A DNA stretch of 64,000 nucleotides from Neospora caninum Liverpool (Eukaryota > Apicomplexa > Conoidasida > Eucoccidiorida > Sarcocystidae), in NCBI RefSeq assembly GCF_000208865.1, contig NC_018396.1, positions 992,001-1,056,000 on the forward strand, read 5' to 3'. This document shows positions 34,353 through 46,300 of this stretch, piece after piece. The notes beneath the pieces are model-generated. The model saw nothing but the letters and a program-made list of their open reading frames with translations. It was not told where the DNA came from and did not search any database. Each line of letters begins with the position of its first letter. Position 1 is the first letter of the stretch. Position numbers and translations under genes: made by a program.

Positions 34353-37163
34353 TCAGAAAAGACGGAACTGCTTGCGCACGTTTCCGAAGACCTGGTTCTT
34401 CTCCACCTTCAACACGTTGAAGCGGATGGTCTTGGAAAGAGGTCTGAAGAAAAACAGAGGAAAATCACACACCTATATGTGCACGCATAAACGTCCTTTC
34501 TACCGACTTGTAGTGTCTTTCCTAGTCGGAGCTACCTTACGCGTTTAACGCATTGACGAACACCGCTGCATCTCGTCAAACAACGATTAACACTCTCCGA
34601 ACAGCACTCTGACTCTTCTTCCGAGTGCCTTCCTACAAAAATAATACGCGTGCGTGGTGCACATGTACATTTTGCCGTGGTTCCTCAGCTCTCATAATCC
34701 ATAGCTGTCACGCCGTTAGCTCACACCAACAGCCCATGTCGCCTTTCTCTGTCCGTGGGGTATACATACACACCCACTAGAGGCTGAGTGCACCAGATTC
34801 GCGAGGTTTCCTCGACGGCTCTGGACATAATCACGAAGACTCCAGAGACGCCGAGGCGCGCATCCGGGACAAGGGCCTCTAGCAGGTGGACGTACACCTG
34901 CACGGCACGCGCCACGGCCGTCGATGCTTGCCCACGTCAAGAAGAAAACTGTCATCTCAGGAACCTTTTTTCGGCAAAAGTACGGTGAAAACATTGACTC
35001 TCGCGTGGCATCCGTTCCCTCGCAGAAGGTCCGGAATCCGATGCGTCGTCCACAGCTTTTTTTTTCTTCCCCCCCCCCCCCCCCCCCGCGGAACCTATTC
35101 TCTCTTTTACCCCCTTCCGTGACGAATGCACACCACCGTTGCAGTTCGTGTTCGTCCCTCCTCCGCGTTTGCCTTCCCGGATTTCTCCCGCTTTCGCCTC
35201 GGGGACTAACGCGTACCTGCACTGGCCAGCGGTGACGATGTCTCCTTCCTTGACCTGCTCGAAGCAGGGGGACAAGTGACAGGTGACGTTCTTGTGGCGC
35301 TTCTCGAATCTGCTGTATTTGGGAACAAAGTGGAGGTAGTTTCTGCGGATCACCACGGCGCGCTTCATCTTGGTGCTCACAACCATACCCTTGATCACTC
35401 GCCCGCGGATGCTGACGTTGCCGGTGAACGGGCACTTCTTGTCGACGTACTTGGACTCCTTCGCCAGGCGGGGAGTTTGGAATCCCAAGCCCACATCCTG
35501 GAGCAAAAGCAAGCAGAAGGAAACCCTGGAGCGAGAATGGAGTGAACCCCCGGGGAGACGCGCGACAAGACAGCCGTGGCGAGACACCTTGTTGAGCGGG
35601 AAACCGAAAGAGCGTCGCCGAGCGGCGAGAGAAAGAGAGCGGGGAAAGAAGGAGAAAGCGACAGGCGGACATGTTCGAAGCACCAGACACGCGGACTCGC
35701 CGCAGAATCAGCGATCTGTGCGGGGGCAATTATACGCCAGTGAGAGACACATGCCGTGACGGACTGCTCAAGGACGTATCTTCAACCCTCACAACACCAG
35801 TTTGGCACGAGCATGTTCGGGAGCTGTCGATACATCAGAGACAACGACCGAGGCAAATGCTGTGCAAGGAAGTCCCTCTCTCGTTCATTCGCCCTACCGC
35901 CAACACCCGTATACACAAAACATGGACATCATGTACGGGTGTGAGTATGGGCGTAGACACGCTTGTCCACGAGATGTTTGCCTTTCCATCTTCGAAGTGG
36001 TTGTTTGGTGGACATGTGCATATATCTATTCACTCGAAGAGACGTTCACGAAAACCCAGCCGAGTGCCCACGAAGACCATCGGCATTGTCGCAGTCGCTC
36101 ATCTCTAGTTTCCTGAAAAAAGCTGGGAGATACACGACGATAACCCCGCTGATAGACACCGAAGCTCCAGGAAAAACGAAACCTACCTTCCAGTAGCGCT
36201 GAGTCCTCTTCTTCTGGCCAGTGAGGTGCACGCGGCCAAGGGAGGAGACGCCATCCTGCTTCTGGAAGGCTCTCTCGGTCTGAAGAAAGAAACAGAGGAG
36301 TGTCGGAAACATCCGTATCTGTCGAGTCACCAAATGTGCCTCTGGGGAAGGAGCACGTGAAAAAAGAGACCAGCCACACACGTGGGCAGAGATCGCCCGA
36401 GGAAACCAAAGAATGACGGAACATTTCGACTAAAAACCAACCTTAAAAGGCCGCACGCTGCTGAAATGTCCAGGTTTCATACCCCCCCTGCAGCGTATGT
36501 ACGCCGAATACTTCCTGTGTATACACTCCACACATGCATCTACGGTAAAGGCACGCCCTGTACGAGTTGCGCCCACTCGATGTAGACCACATATACGCAT
36601 GCATATATGCATGAATGCACACATGTAGGAGATTCACATACATCTCCATTTATGTATGTAGAAATTGCCCAAGATTGCGCAGCAAAACGGCACCCTTCGC
36701 GCCCGGCCGATCGTCGTTTAGAGTCCGGTGCGGTATACATGCGCGCCCGGCCGATCGCGTATCTCAGCTCAGCAGCAGTCTCCCCTCGTGTGCACTACTT
36801 CCCCACGATGCACGTGCTTTGCGGAAAGCATCTTTAGAACCGTTGAGAGAAATCCAGTGGAGGCGACGCGAAATAGGGGTGAAACGCAGAGATGAAAATG
36901 CCTCATCTCGGGACTGCCGTCACGCTCAGCTGGGAGAGCCGAGGGGCGAAAAAGCGGGCTGTGGCAAGTTCAGCCGACTGTGTTCACTCATGTTTCCCGC
37001 CTTTCCCTTCTTTTTCCGCGAACAAAAGTAACGAGAACCCCCGAATCTGGAAAGGTAGCCCCCCTTTTCTTTCCTAATACGCGTCGACAAAGCAGCCGAG
37101 AAGAGAGTTTGGGGGGAGAGAAAGAACGGAGCCTCGACTCACCTGGACGTCCGCAGTCGCCAT
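34353..37163 (-). CDS. RPS11: 40S ribosomal protein S11 (uS17 family)
   Basis: This is a cytosolic small-subunit ribosomal protein that contacts 18S rRNA. Exons in transcript order: 37143-37163, 36187-36279, 35217-35497, 34353-34443. All phases close to 161 aa, against about 158 in animals. The sequence opens MATADVQ then [11 protein letters not shown], as in eukaryotic S11. The core contains [35 protein letters not shown] and [19 protein letters not shown], and the C-terminal exon gives [20 protein letters not shown] ending KQFRLF. These are near-invariant uS17 signatures. The second exon differs from animal S11 in being adapted to RTQRYWK. Upstream lie two TGCATGCG words (37418-37462), typical of Toxoplasma ribosomal protein promoters. 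A divergent small gene starts at 38016. Confidence 0.97.
35069..35087. repeat. Homopolymer of 19 C in RPS11 intron 3
   Basis: Nineteen C follow a T-rich stretch on the + strand. On the coding strand this is a G tract within the last intron of RPS11. Confidence 0.9.
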
Positions 37164-37417
37164 GGTGGAGGAGTTGTGCAGTGTCTATCCACCGGAGAAG
37201 CAGAAAACCAAAAACAAGAAGAAAACACAATCTGCGATTTCCTTCGACTGCCCCAACGCCCTGGGCGATCCGAAAACCACGCAAATTTGCCGCTCCGCTC
37301 GACTTAACCGCTGAGCAAACAGGGGGGAGAAAACACAGGTGTGGGGGATGGACGCCCGCAGCCTTCGCTCGCGACTCGTCTTAAAGCGAAGCTTGACGCT
37401 TTTCGAAACCGCGCGCG

Positions 37418-37462
37418 TGCATGCGCCAAGCGCGCAATAAAAAAACCACTGGCGTGCATGCG
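37418..37462. promoter_or_regulatory. Pair of TRP-2 words (TGCATGCG) upstream of RPS11
   Basis: TGCATGCG occurs at 37418-37425 and at 37455-37462, 255 and 292 bp upstream of the RPS11 ATG. This fits the TRP-2 consensus (T/C)GCATGC(G/A) described for Toxoplasma ribosomal protein promoters. The palindromic GCATGC core is also a common ApiAP2-type site. Each copy sits in a similar local context, CGTGCATGCGC followed by an AAGCG or TTGGCG motif. Confidence 0.6.
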
Positions 37463-38015
37463 CTTGGCGAATAAAGAAACAAACGCAAAGGAAAAAAGGC
37501 AAGATCACTTGCATCCCGCCTATCCAGAGGGCCACACCACACGGGCTTAAATCCTGGCTCTTCTTTCCACTTCTCACTTCGCCCTCCACCTTCCTGTTGC
37601 AGAAGGAAGAAGTTTGCCCCGACCTGTCATCCTTTCCGCCTCACCTCGGAAAGTTTGAGGTGGATACGACGCTGTCCACATTTTTGTTCTAAAGGGAACA
37701 AAGCCTTAGCCAACTTTAATACGATTCGTCCACAATCGTCTCGCTTCCCTTTTCACTCTCCTTCTCCGTGAGATCGCGACCGTTGCCTTCCTCTCCGCAC
37801 TCGCTTCTTCGTTTCCTCACTTTCTTCACCCTCTCGTATCCTCCTCTCTCTTGCACATCTCTGTCTGTACACTCGCCGTTTCCCCCCCGTTGTCGTGGCT
37901 GCTCCTGCTCTTGTCTCCAAGCCGCTCTCCACGCGTCCCTGTCCTTTTCAACTCTCTTCTCCGCCCTTCGTCCCTCTCGTGTGTGCCGAGAGGGAAAAAC
38001 ACTTTTGCCCTCTTC

Positions 38016-38246
38016 ATGGAGACGCCTTCGGCAGACGGCAGGGGTGGCCGGGGAGAGAAGCAGGGACAAGAGAAAGAGAAATTGTCGGGTCTCAAAAATG
38101 AACTCAGAGTCGCAGCCCACGAAGTGAAGACACTGAAGCCAGGGCGGGAGGTGTATGTACAGCAAGGAGACATCTTCATCCAGAGTGACCCGCAGAAGGC
38201 TCTCGCTTTCTTACAAAGGAGACAGCAGGAGGCGGAGAAGAGCTAA
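38016..38246 (+). CDS. Small prefoldin-like protein, 76 aa
   Basis: A single-exon frame runs from METPSADGRGG to AEKS-stop. The N-terminal 25 residues are polar. From LSGLKNELRVAAHEVKTLK the chain reads as one helix, then a short hairpin GREVYVQQGDIFIQSDP, then a second helix KALAFLQRRQQEAEK. This helix-hairpin-helix plan, with VYxQQ followed by IF, resembles beta-type prefoldin subunits. It is closest in my reading to the ASNSD1-uORF protein (ASDURF) of the R2TP/prefoldin-like complex, and also resembles the end of PFDN4. It would act in cytosolic chaperone assembly. It is short for PFDN4 and fits ASDURF better. The in-frame upstream ATG at 37851 lies in T-rich leader-like DNA, so 38016 was preferred. 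It diverges from RPS11 across 852 bp. Confidence 0.55.
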   Translation: METPSADGRGGRGEKQGQEKEKLSGLKNELRVAAHEVKTLKPGREVYVQQGDIFIQSDPQKALAFLQRRQQEAEKS

Positions 38247-40382
38247 AGGTGAAAAGCAGATTCCGAGAAGATGCTCTGCGTAGTGAAGAAAAAAAAAAGG
38301 AATTGGGAAGGAGACTTCGCAGTGCCTGGAGGGAAAACGACTGACGAACGCTGAGGGCTTTCTTTGGAGTGTATAGACGCCTGCCACGACAGCGGGCGAC
38401 CTTCGTGGTCTTCGCTTACCAAGTCCATGTGCTGGTGGGCTTTCCGTGACCATGTTGCGTGCATTGTGGAGCGCGGAGGTAGCCAAATTTTTGAACAAAC
38501 ACATTTGTGTTTTTAAGACCCTGTTGGAAACTGTAAGAGAACCAAGCGCAGCCGAGGCAGCAAATGCGCACGAAAGGCAAGGACCGAGGCAGAGAGAGCG
38601 GAAACCGAGAAGGAGAGAGAAAGGGTCAGGTGAAGTAGGGAGAGAAAAGACGAACGGAAAGTGGTGCAGGCGCTGTCTACCCTAGCCCTCCTATTCTTCG
38701 TCAAAGAATAGTTCAACTCTTTCTCTTGGAGACCATAGGAGAAACACAGGTTCTGCCAAACACTCTAAACCTTACCAGCTTCGCCAAGAAGCCGACGAGC
38801 TCCTTCCGCGTCGGAGGCTGCTTGTCTCCCCGCACGTGCAGAAGAAATTTTCTCTTCTACCGTCTGGCTTTCTTTACTGCCGATACAGGGGAGCGTAACC
38901 ATATACACATCGATGCACGTATATAGACATGTAAGTATACATATGTGCTTATAGATATGTGTGCATGTACATATGCCTATACATTTACATGCGTACAGAT
39001 ATCTCCCTTATGCATGCGCAAATTCGTAGCGACTCAAGTGGCTGTAGATCTCCAAATATATTCCTTTAGATGTGTAACCGATTCGTGTAGGCCTTACTAT
39101 CTGCGTATCCGAGAAACGAGCAAACGAGACTCCTACAAATTTGTGTCTGAGAGTGAGAAGCGAGGCGAGGCTTTCTTTTCTTGTGCCCCTACTCTGGCCG
39201 TTGCTGTCGTCAACATGGCGATCGTTCCCGCGCTCGCCGCGTGTATGCTGAGCTTTGTGTTATGACGCGAGGTGTCGGCCGGTGGACTCCGAATAAAAAA
39301 ATGCAGGAATGGGAAGAGCCCCGACTTCGGTGAGAAACGCCCGGGTTGTGTCTTTTCGCGAGACAGCAATCTGCGCGTTGTGTGCGTTGCCGCGGGTGTC
39401 TGCGCAGCTGGCCCCCTGTGCGTAGAAGTCCTGCGGCGTACGTTCACCTGGGGCTGGTGCAGAAATCGGGACCTTGCACACTCGACAAGGCCACACTCGC
39501 ACCACTTTACGAACTCTCCACTCACCAAAAAAGCTTTCTGTCGCTGCAGTTTGTCCCTTTCACTTCTCTGCAAAAGAACCCACGCACTTGCCTTGTACGG
39601 CAAAGCGGCCGGGTCCTCTCGGCTCTCCGTCCACATCCTCCCGTACAAAGGACTGGAAGCGTAGGCAAACGCTACACTCCTATACGCTTATGGAAATCGA
39701 AAAAGCTACAAATGTCCATCCGTTGTGAAGCGGGGCATGCCGTGTGTAAGCTCGAGAGAGACTCAGTTTGTTTCTTGCACTCAAGGTGCACTGCCCGAAT
39801 GGCGGTCGAGTTCTTCGTTTCTTTTTCCCGGCCTGTGCGTAGTCGCTGCCTGCTCACAGCTCTGGCGTGTTTTGCGTTTGGCCGTGGTTCCCAACCAAAG
39901 ATATCTGGGGGTCGTCGAAGGCGCAAATCTCCACCCCGATGGAAGTTCTGGGCAGAAGGTAGTTTCCGTTGGGAGGTGGTTCACAAATCAGGCTCAGCGA
40001 GACTTGCAACGCAGAGGTCTCTGTCGCGCAAGAGAACAGTGCGAATGCGAACGCTGCGAGGCCGTGGCCAGTCGGCCGCATTGCCTCCCTCTCGCTCACT
40101 TCGCGCGCTATAAAACAGCCTCAGACACGAGGGCAGTGCACAAACACATCTGGCCATGAAGTGACGATGCCTGGTTCGAAACCAACCTCACTGCCTACAA
40201 ACGCATTCACTCAACGCACAAACACCGAGATTCATCCCGCAGCTCCCTCAAACACCCGGCCTCGCCTTCTCTCGTGTCCAGTCTCTCGTGGCGGGTGTAC
40301 GAGATATAGATGCCTCCCAAAAAAAAAGACTCTGGACTTCCGTTTCTCTCCGCGCGCTTCTCGCGGGTGTCCCACGACCCCT
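38247..40382. other. Convergent intergenic region, no gene called
   Basis: This lies between the stops of the prefoldin-like gene (+) and PFKII (-), and so probably holds two 3' untranslated regions. Overlapping frames at 39133-39648 (-) and 39346-40113 (+) have no recognisable content and oppose each other. TA/CA-rich sequence with TGCATG words occurs at 38910-39020. Confidence 0.55.
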
Positions 40383-43300
40383 TTACTGGTCTCTGCATGC
40401 AGCCGCTCCGCAGGCTTCGCCCCTCATCGCGCCCTTGAGGGTTTCAAAGAGAGCCCGAGAGTAGTAGTAGTCCTTTGCGGGTTCGCGGAACTGCAGAGGG
40501 CCGGGGTTGCAGTATTTCTCGGCTTCGACCCAGCCTCCCTGCATGCCCTGAGACACGAGCTGGGAGACGACACCCTCGGCGGCGCTGTCCGAGAGCGAGA
40601 AGAGCGCGTCGCCCTCTGCTACCGAGAATACGCCGTTCACGGCTGTCTCCGAGACCGAGGAGGGCGAGGCGGCGGGCGCCAAGCGGTGCACTTGAGCCGC
40701 AGCAGCAGCCAGCGGCATGACGAGAGGTTCGAAGATAGTTGGCGAGCTCGTCGGGTTCGCCACGCTGACGTGAACCGCATGCGACGGCAGCGCTTGCGTC
40801 GTCGCGCAGATGGCACTCAGGTGACCCAGAGTCGACCCCAAACTGCAGTCGTACAACGAGGGGTACGACGCTCGGAGCTGCAAAACAAAAACAAAAGAAG
40901 AAGCGGAATTGCAAAGGAGAGAGAAAGAAGTGAGGTAGACCGGGAGAGAACAAGTGAGACAGAAGAGGGGAAGGAAGAGAGGGAAAAGGGACCGAGAAAA
41001 TGACAGGAAAGGGGGGGGGGGCAGAGAGAGACGGGGGCGAGGGAGGACACAGCAGACGAAAGAGAAAGCAAAAGGGGAGAAAGGCTTACCGAGTCACTGA
41101 ATTCGAAGCAGAGAGGAGAGAAGCTGCCTGTGAAGGTCCCTGCCTCCTTCTCCTTCTTCAAAGTCGCTGCAACCTGTGGAAAAACACGAAAAAGGGAGAA
41201 ACGCGATACAAAGGTCGGGGCCAAGGCAACTGAAAAACGTGAAAAAGTACCAAAGATACACCAGGCAAAATTGCGACGCGACTGCAATATCCAGCGACCC
41301 ACCCTCTGGAGACGAAAAGGGGAGTTTGCAAAACCCAGAGGAGAGACGTGGCGCACGAAACGCACGACACGCGAAGAAAGATCCACAAATCCAGCACACC
41401 AAAACCCCTGCACACCAGCCAATACCGAGCTACAGAGAGGGAAAGGACAATGGCAACGCCTCCAGAGGATTTTCCTCACGCTGCAGAGTGAAAGGGGGCA
41501 AGCTTTCCATGAACAGAGACGTTTGCGACACAGCACACCGATATACATGTGGCGACATACAGAGACAGCGGGAGGGAGAGCGACAGCGAGACATTCAGGA
41601 CGGTTGTCGGAAGGCGAGTCATCGGTGCTCGTTTTCCTCTCACCATGGCAGCGATCATTTCATGAGCAGGGAATCGGAGGATGGCCTTGGGGTACTTCTG
41701 GACTTCAATGTCACGAATCAATTTGTGCTGGAACGCGACGGGCAGAGAAGCAAAGAGTTCGCGGGACGCCGGCGAAAGCGCAGCAGTCAGACCCGCCTCT
41801 TCCTCGGCGGTCAAGGCCAGGCAGACGCCTGTTGCAGGCGTGGGAGGATGCGCCAAGAAATGGAGGTGCATTTCCAAAGCCAGATGGCGGAGCTGAGAAA
41901 ACAGGAATGCATGCAGTGCCTACGCGAGTCGTGCCACGACCTGAGCAGCTTCGTCGACAGTTATCCCAAGTCCCAAAGTGTACCCAGGGACAAACATTCG
42001 TGGAAATACACAGCTTACACGCAAACGCGTTATAGGTGTATCGGCATGCACGCACAGACACACATTATTGACACAGACACGTATTCAAATACATTATAAC
42101 GGACAAAGACGCACGCAAACACATGTCCACACGGAATAGAGGTCCCCTTGGAGAACTCGAGTGAGAAGGGAGCTGCTTATTTCCGAGAAAACGCATGCAA
42201 CTCCGTCGGGCCAGTGCAGGAAACGCATGCACTCCGGCCCGGAAGTGTTCTAGCGTGGCGAGCTGGCGCTTCGAACGAACCTCCTTGTTGAGGGCGAAGA
42301 GGTTCTCGTTGATGACGGCAACACCAAAGTTCTTCTTCAGAGCTGCGCGGGCCTTCACAGCATCCGCAACGGACTGTACAGCCACCCAGAGAAAGGCAAA
42401 AACGCGAGACAGTGCGAGAGAAAAGGGAGCGGCGAGACAGGGTCATCGAAGTGTGGCAGGCAAAGGACAGGCCAGAGACACGCACGGAAGGCAAGCCCCG
42501 CGGAGTAGACAGAGAAGACCAAAAACGGAGTTCCCTCCCCGTCACACACACGCAAGATATCGGTGCGAAGGTCGGTCGCGCAGAGACGGTGTTCTTTTTC
42601 ACATCTTTTTTTCGGCTTCGGATAAACAAGGCCCTTCAGGTCCGACGTGACGTGTCCACAGGCAACTTTCCATGCTGCCGACTCCCCTGGTCCTAAGCAG
42701 CAGAGGTTTTCTGAAGACAAGCGTCGGCGCGCAAAAGGTGCCCCGAGAGGCCCTGGAATGTGCGGTCTCTCACCTTGACCATGTCGCCGAGAGTCTTGGT
42801 CTTGCACTGCGCAGAAGAGAGGACGAAGTTCGGGTGCGTCTGCAGACCCACTTCGCACTCGGCGTCGAGGCCGCCGGACACTTGGCAGAAATAAAAGTAC
42901 TTTGCTGCGCTGTTGCTGTCCGTCAAAAGATTGGCTGCATGCACCCACACATCCACACATCGATGTGTTCAACCCGCTACCTTTGTCCGATCTACATGCC
43001 CTCGTCGACATCTCTCAATCTGTATCTCCATCTCTACATCCATCTACCAGCAACGTCCTCTATGTGTCTGCTTCTAGAGCACCTCTACAGGAGTACGCCG
43101 AGACACGGCGAGGAATCCGAGTTGCCTGCGCCAGTGTCGCGCGAGCCCTCGAGACGAGTTGCCTCCCCACACATTTCTGCGTTTGCCTTCCGGCGCGAAG
43201 GCCTTGCAGAAGGCCAGAATAGGGGTAGAGACGCATCGAGAGCAAAGCTGCGTCCACCAACGGGGTTTCGTTTCTTACCAATCATCTCAGACGCAACTTT

Positions 43301-46300
43301 GGTTTCAGTGTCGAAACCGAGCCCGCGACAACCGGCGAGCTGCTGAAAGGTCGAGGTGATGCCGGGGCACGCTTCTGCAGAGACAAAGACAGCCCGAAAA
43401 GCGAGGGAGGCAACATGAGACGAAGAAGTCAAGCGGGGAACCGGAAAGGGCCTCAGGGCACATAGAATGCATGCACCTGCACACAAAATACAAGTGTATG
43501 GAAAGAGCCATGCACACCCAGTCGTCGCAAAGCCATAAAGAGTAAATATATGAATCGTACATACGCGCGTACGGAGATACACACATGCCGACAACTGTCT
43601 ATAAATCTACACAGCCGTGTGCTGTAAACACGATCCAGGCCTCCCGGCTTGTTCTTACTGGCATCCGAGCTGCCGACGACGATGTCTTTTCCGGTGATTT
43701 CCTTGAGGAGCTGAAGAGCGCCGCACGCGGGGAACCTGCCGAGGTCGCCAGAAGGCTCGACGCAAACGACGCGGGTGGCCTGTCCCTGCGACGCCACGAG
43801 TTCCGACAGAGCTGCCGCATGCAGAGTCGTCCCGCCGATCATCACCAGTGTCGAGACACCCGCAGCCTGGAGCGTCGCAGCTGCCTTCTTGAGGCCCTCC
43901 TGCACCACACACAGCCAGCACCGGGCCAGATGGAGACTGTCAGCGCAGGAAAGAGACCATGGAGACGCAGCCGGGGCACACATCTGCGGCCCGCGAGAGC
44001 ACGGCAGAGGCGCGAGAGAGAAAACGCGGGAAGACGAGAGAGCTGGGGCGCGTCCGGTCTGAGGTATCGCTGGAGCACGCGAGGAAGCAGAACGGCAGTG
44101 GGCCAGGAAAGCTGTACACCTCCGGTCAATCTTCCGAGAAGGCCGTGACAGAAGCTGCTCCTAGTCTGTGCGTGTTCGACGTTACAAAACGTTGGCGCGC
44201 TGCGGCCCCACCCCGCGAGCCGTCTGCAGCCTATATACCTTGGTGAAGAGCTCAGATTCCGCGTCTTCGGTGCGGCCGAGGAGGACGAAACCTGGCTGGT
44301 TCCTTTGCGTGGCGGCGTCCTTCTCGCTGACGACGACGCAGTCGTTCGTGAGGAGACCTCGCGCACCTTTGAAGCCTTTCACAGTGCCTCCGACGAGGGC
44401 GACGCGCTGCACGAGGCCGCAGAGAATGTTCGAGTACCCGGGGCGTTCGGGGCCGACGAGGACGACGCCGACGGAGCACTTCTCCTTGAGTTTCTCCGCC
44501 TTTTGCAGCTTGCATGCGCCTCCCAAGAAGTCCTTCGTCTCCGCGCCCAACGCGGGGAAGAGTGCCTCGATATGGGCCTTACAGGCCTCTGCCGAGGCGT
44601 GCGCAGCGCCCGCAGGAGCGACGGTTGTCTCCTTCTGCAGGAGCAAAGGATTCACGAGGGCGTCGAACTCGAGGCGGTCGTGGCCGAGACTCTGGGGCGA
44701 AGAAGACGACAACAGAGAGGCTGCCGACGGCGCACCCACCAAAGTGAACGGCAGCACCGGTGTCGGCGTGTTCAACTGCATCGGACCCGGAATCTGGTAC
44801 ACGTCCTGCAGGCGCATGGCGTCGCGAACCTGAAAACGCGGAAGGAGCGCAGGACGAGGGAGTCCGATTTGACGGAGGCGAAGAGAAAGCACGCAGACGT
44901 TTGAGTGCGCATCTTTCCAGAGGAAGCGAAACACAAAAAGCGGGGGAAAGAAAAGAAAAAGAGAGAGGAAAGCAACGAAAAATACAGACAGAGAGAAGGA
45001 GAGAGAAGGAGAGAGAAAGAGAGAGGGAGAGAGAAGGAGAGGAACCAAGGAGCTTAAGAATATTGGCTGGGAACGGGGAAGGATCGCTACATGCGAGAAG
45101 CGTACCTGAGCAAAGGTTTGGAAGAGAGGTCGCTCAATGTCAACAAGGAACTTCTTGATCACAGGGACGTTTGCCTTTCCTTTGCGGGTCTCCAAATTCA
45201 TCATCTTCGTCAGAGGGATACCAGCTGCTTTCCAGTCAAGGGGGTTCGGCGACGCGCTCATGTCCTTCAAGACGGCCATGCAAGCAGTCACCTGGAGAGT
45301 CGCACACACGTGCACGGAAACGATTCACGCGCTGTGCTCAAAGAGGAGCGAATACCCCCTTCGCCCGTCGGGCAATCTCAGCGAACTGCGTCCCATCCAT
45401 CTGCGAAAAAAAAATGCGTCGAACCTCTACAACAGCCACACGCTGGGTCTGACGGAAGCGTCTCTCGTCCTTGACCCTACAGCGCGTTGTGACGCCCCCG
45501 CACATCCGCCGGTTGGTCTCTCTACACCAACGGGTGCTGTCGTGCCACGGCCGGATCTCGCTACACCCCTCGCGCTGCCGCACGCCTCAGCGCGGTAGCG
45601 CGCGCGTCGCCGGTTAACGGGAGCTCACCTTGTTTTGAATGAGAGCGCCTGCCACGTTCCCCAAGCCGTAGCAGTACGTGGCGTCGAAGTCCGACGGATA
45701 GCCACTGCGGCCCTCGTAGCCGAGGTAGTGGGACTGCGCCAGGAAGGTGCCCTTGAACTGACGCTTGTGCAGCTCGGCCTCCGTCATCTGCATGAGCAGC
45801 TTCTCAGTGTGAATCATCGCCACCTAAGACACAATGACCAGGCAGAAAAGAAACAGACAGCCGCCAAACACACGAAACCGTACATATATATACATATATA
45901 CACATACATACATATATTCGCATACATACATATAGCCATATACACAGAGATGCATGTGTGCTGATCATTGACGATTTAGGAGAGTGTGCCTCACGGAAAT
46001 CTTTAAGAGGACTGAAAGGAAGGCACAGATGGATCTGAGGGGCTCTGGTGGGCGACGCGCGCGAGCCTGGACTCGCAGCATTCGATTTGTGGGACTTCCG
46101 TGGACGCGCCCGCACTCAGACAACACAGTTAGACTACTGGGTTAGATCTTGACACACGAAATGACGGGGCTACGCGAACAAAAGACTCAACCGATCTCGC
46201 AGAGGAGGGGGGACTGAATGCACGACGAATCCATAGCTGAAGCAATGTGTTCAGCTGCCTGCTTCGCTGAATGCCCTCCTCGTGGACAGGTGGAGAGGAG

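Noticed and set aside
39133..40113. Overlapping frames of 171 (-) and 255 (+) codons
   Set aside because: They oppose each other downstream of PFKII, lack splice context and family motifs, and probably lie in untranslated or intergenic DNA.
45350..45403. Possible PFKII exon opening [15 protein letters not shown] on the minus strand
   Set aside because: Exons ending at 45629 and starting at 45291 join directly in phase at ALIQNK/VTACM, and an insert here would break the conserved PFK alignment and lacks a good donor.
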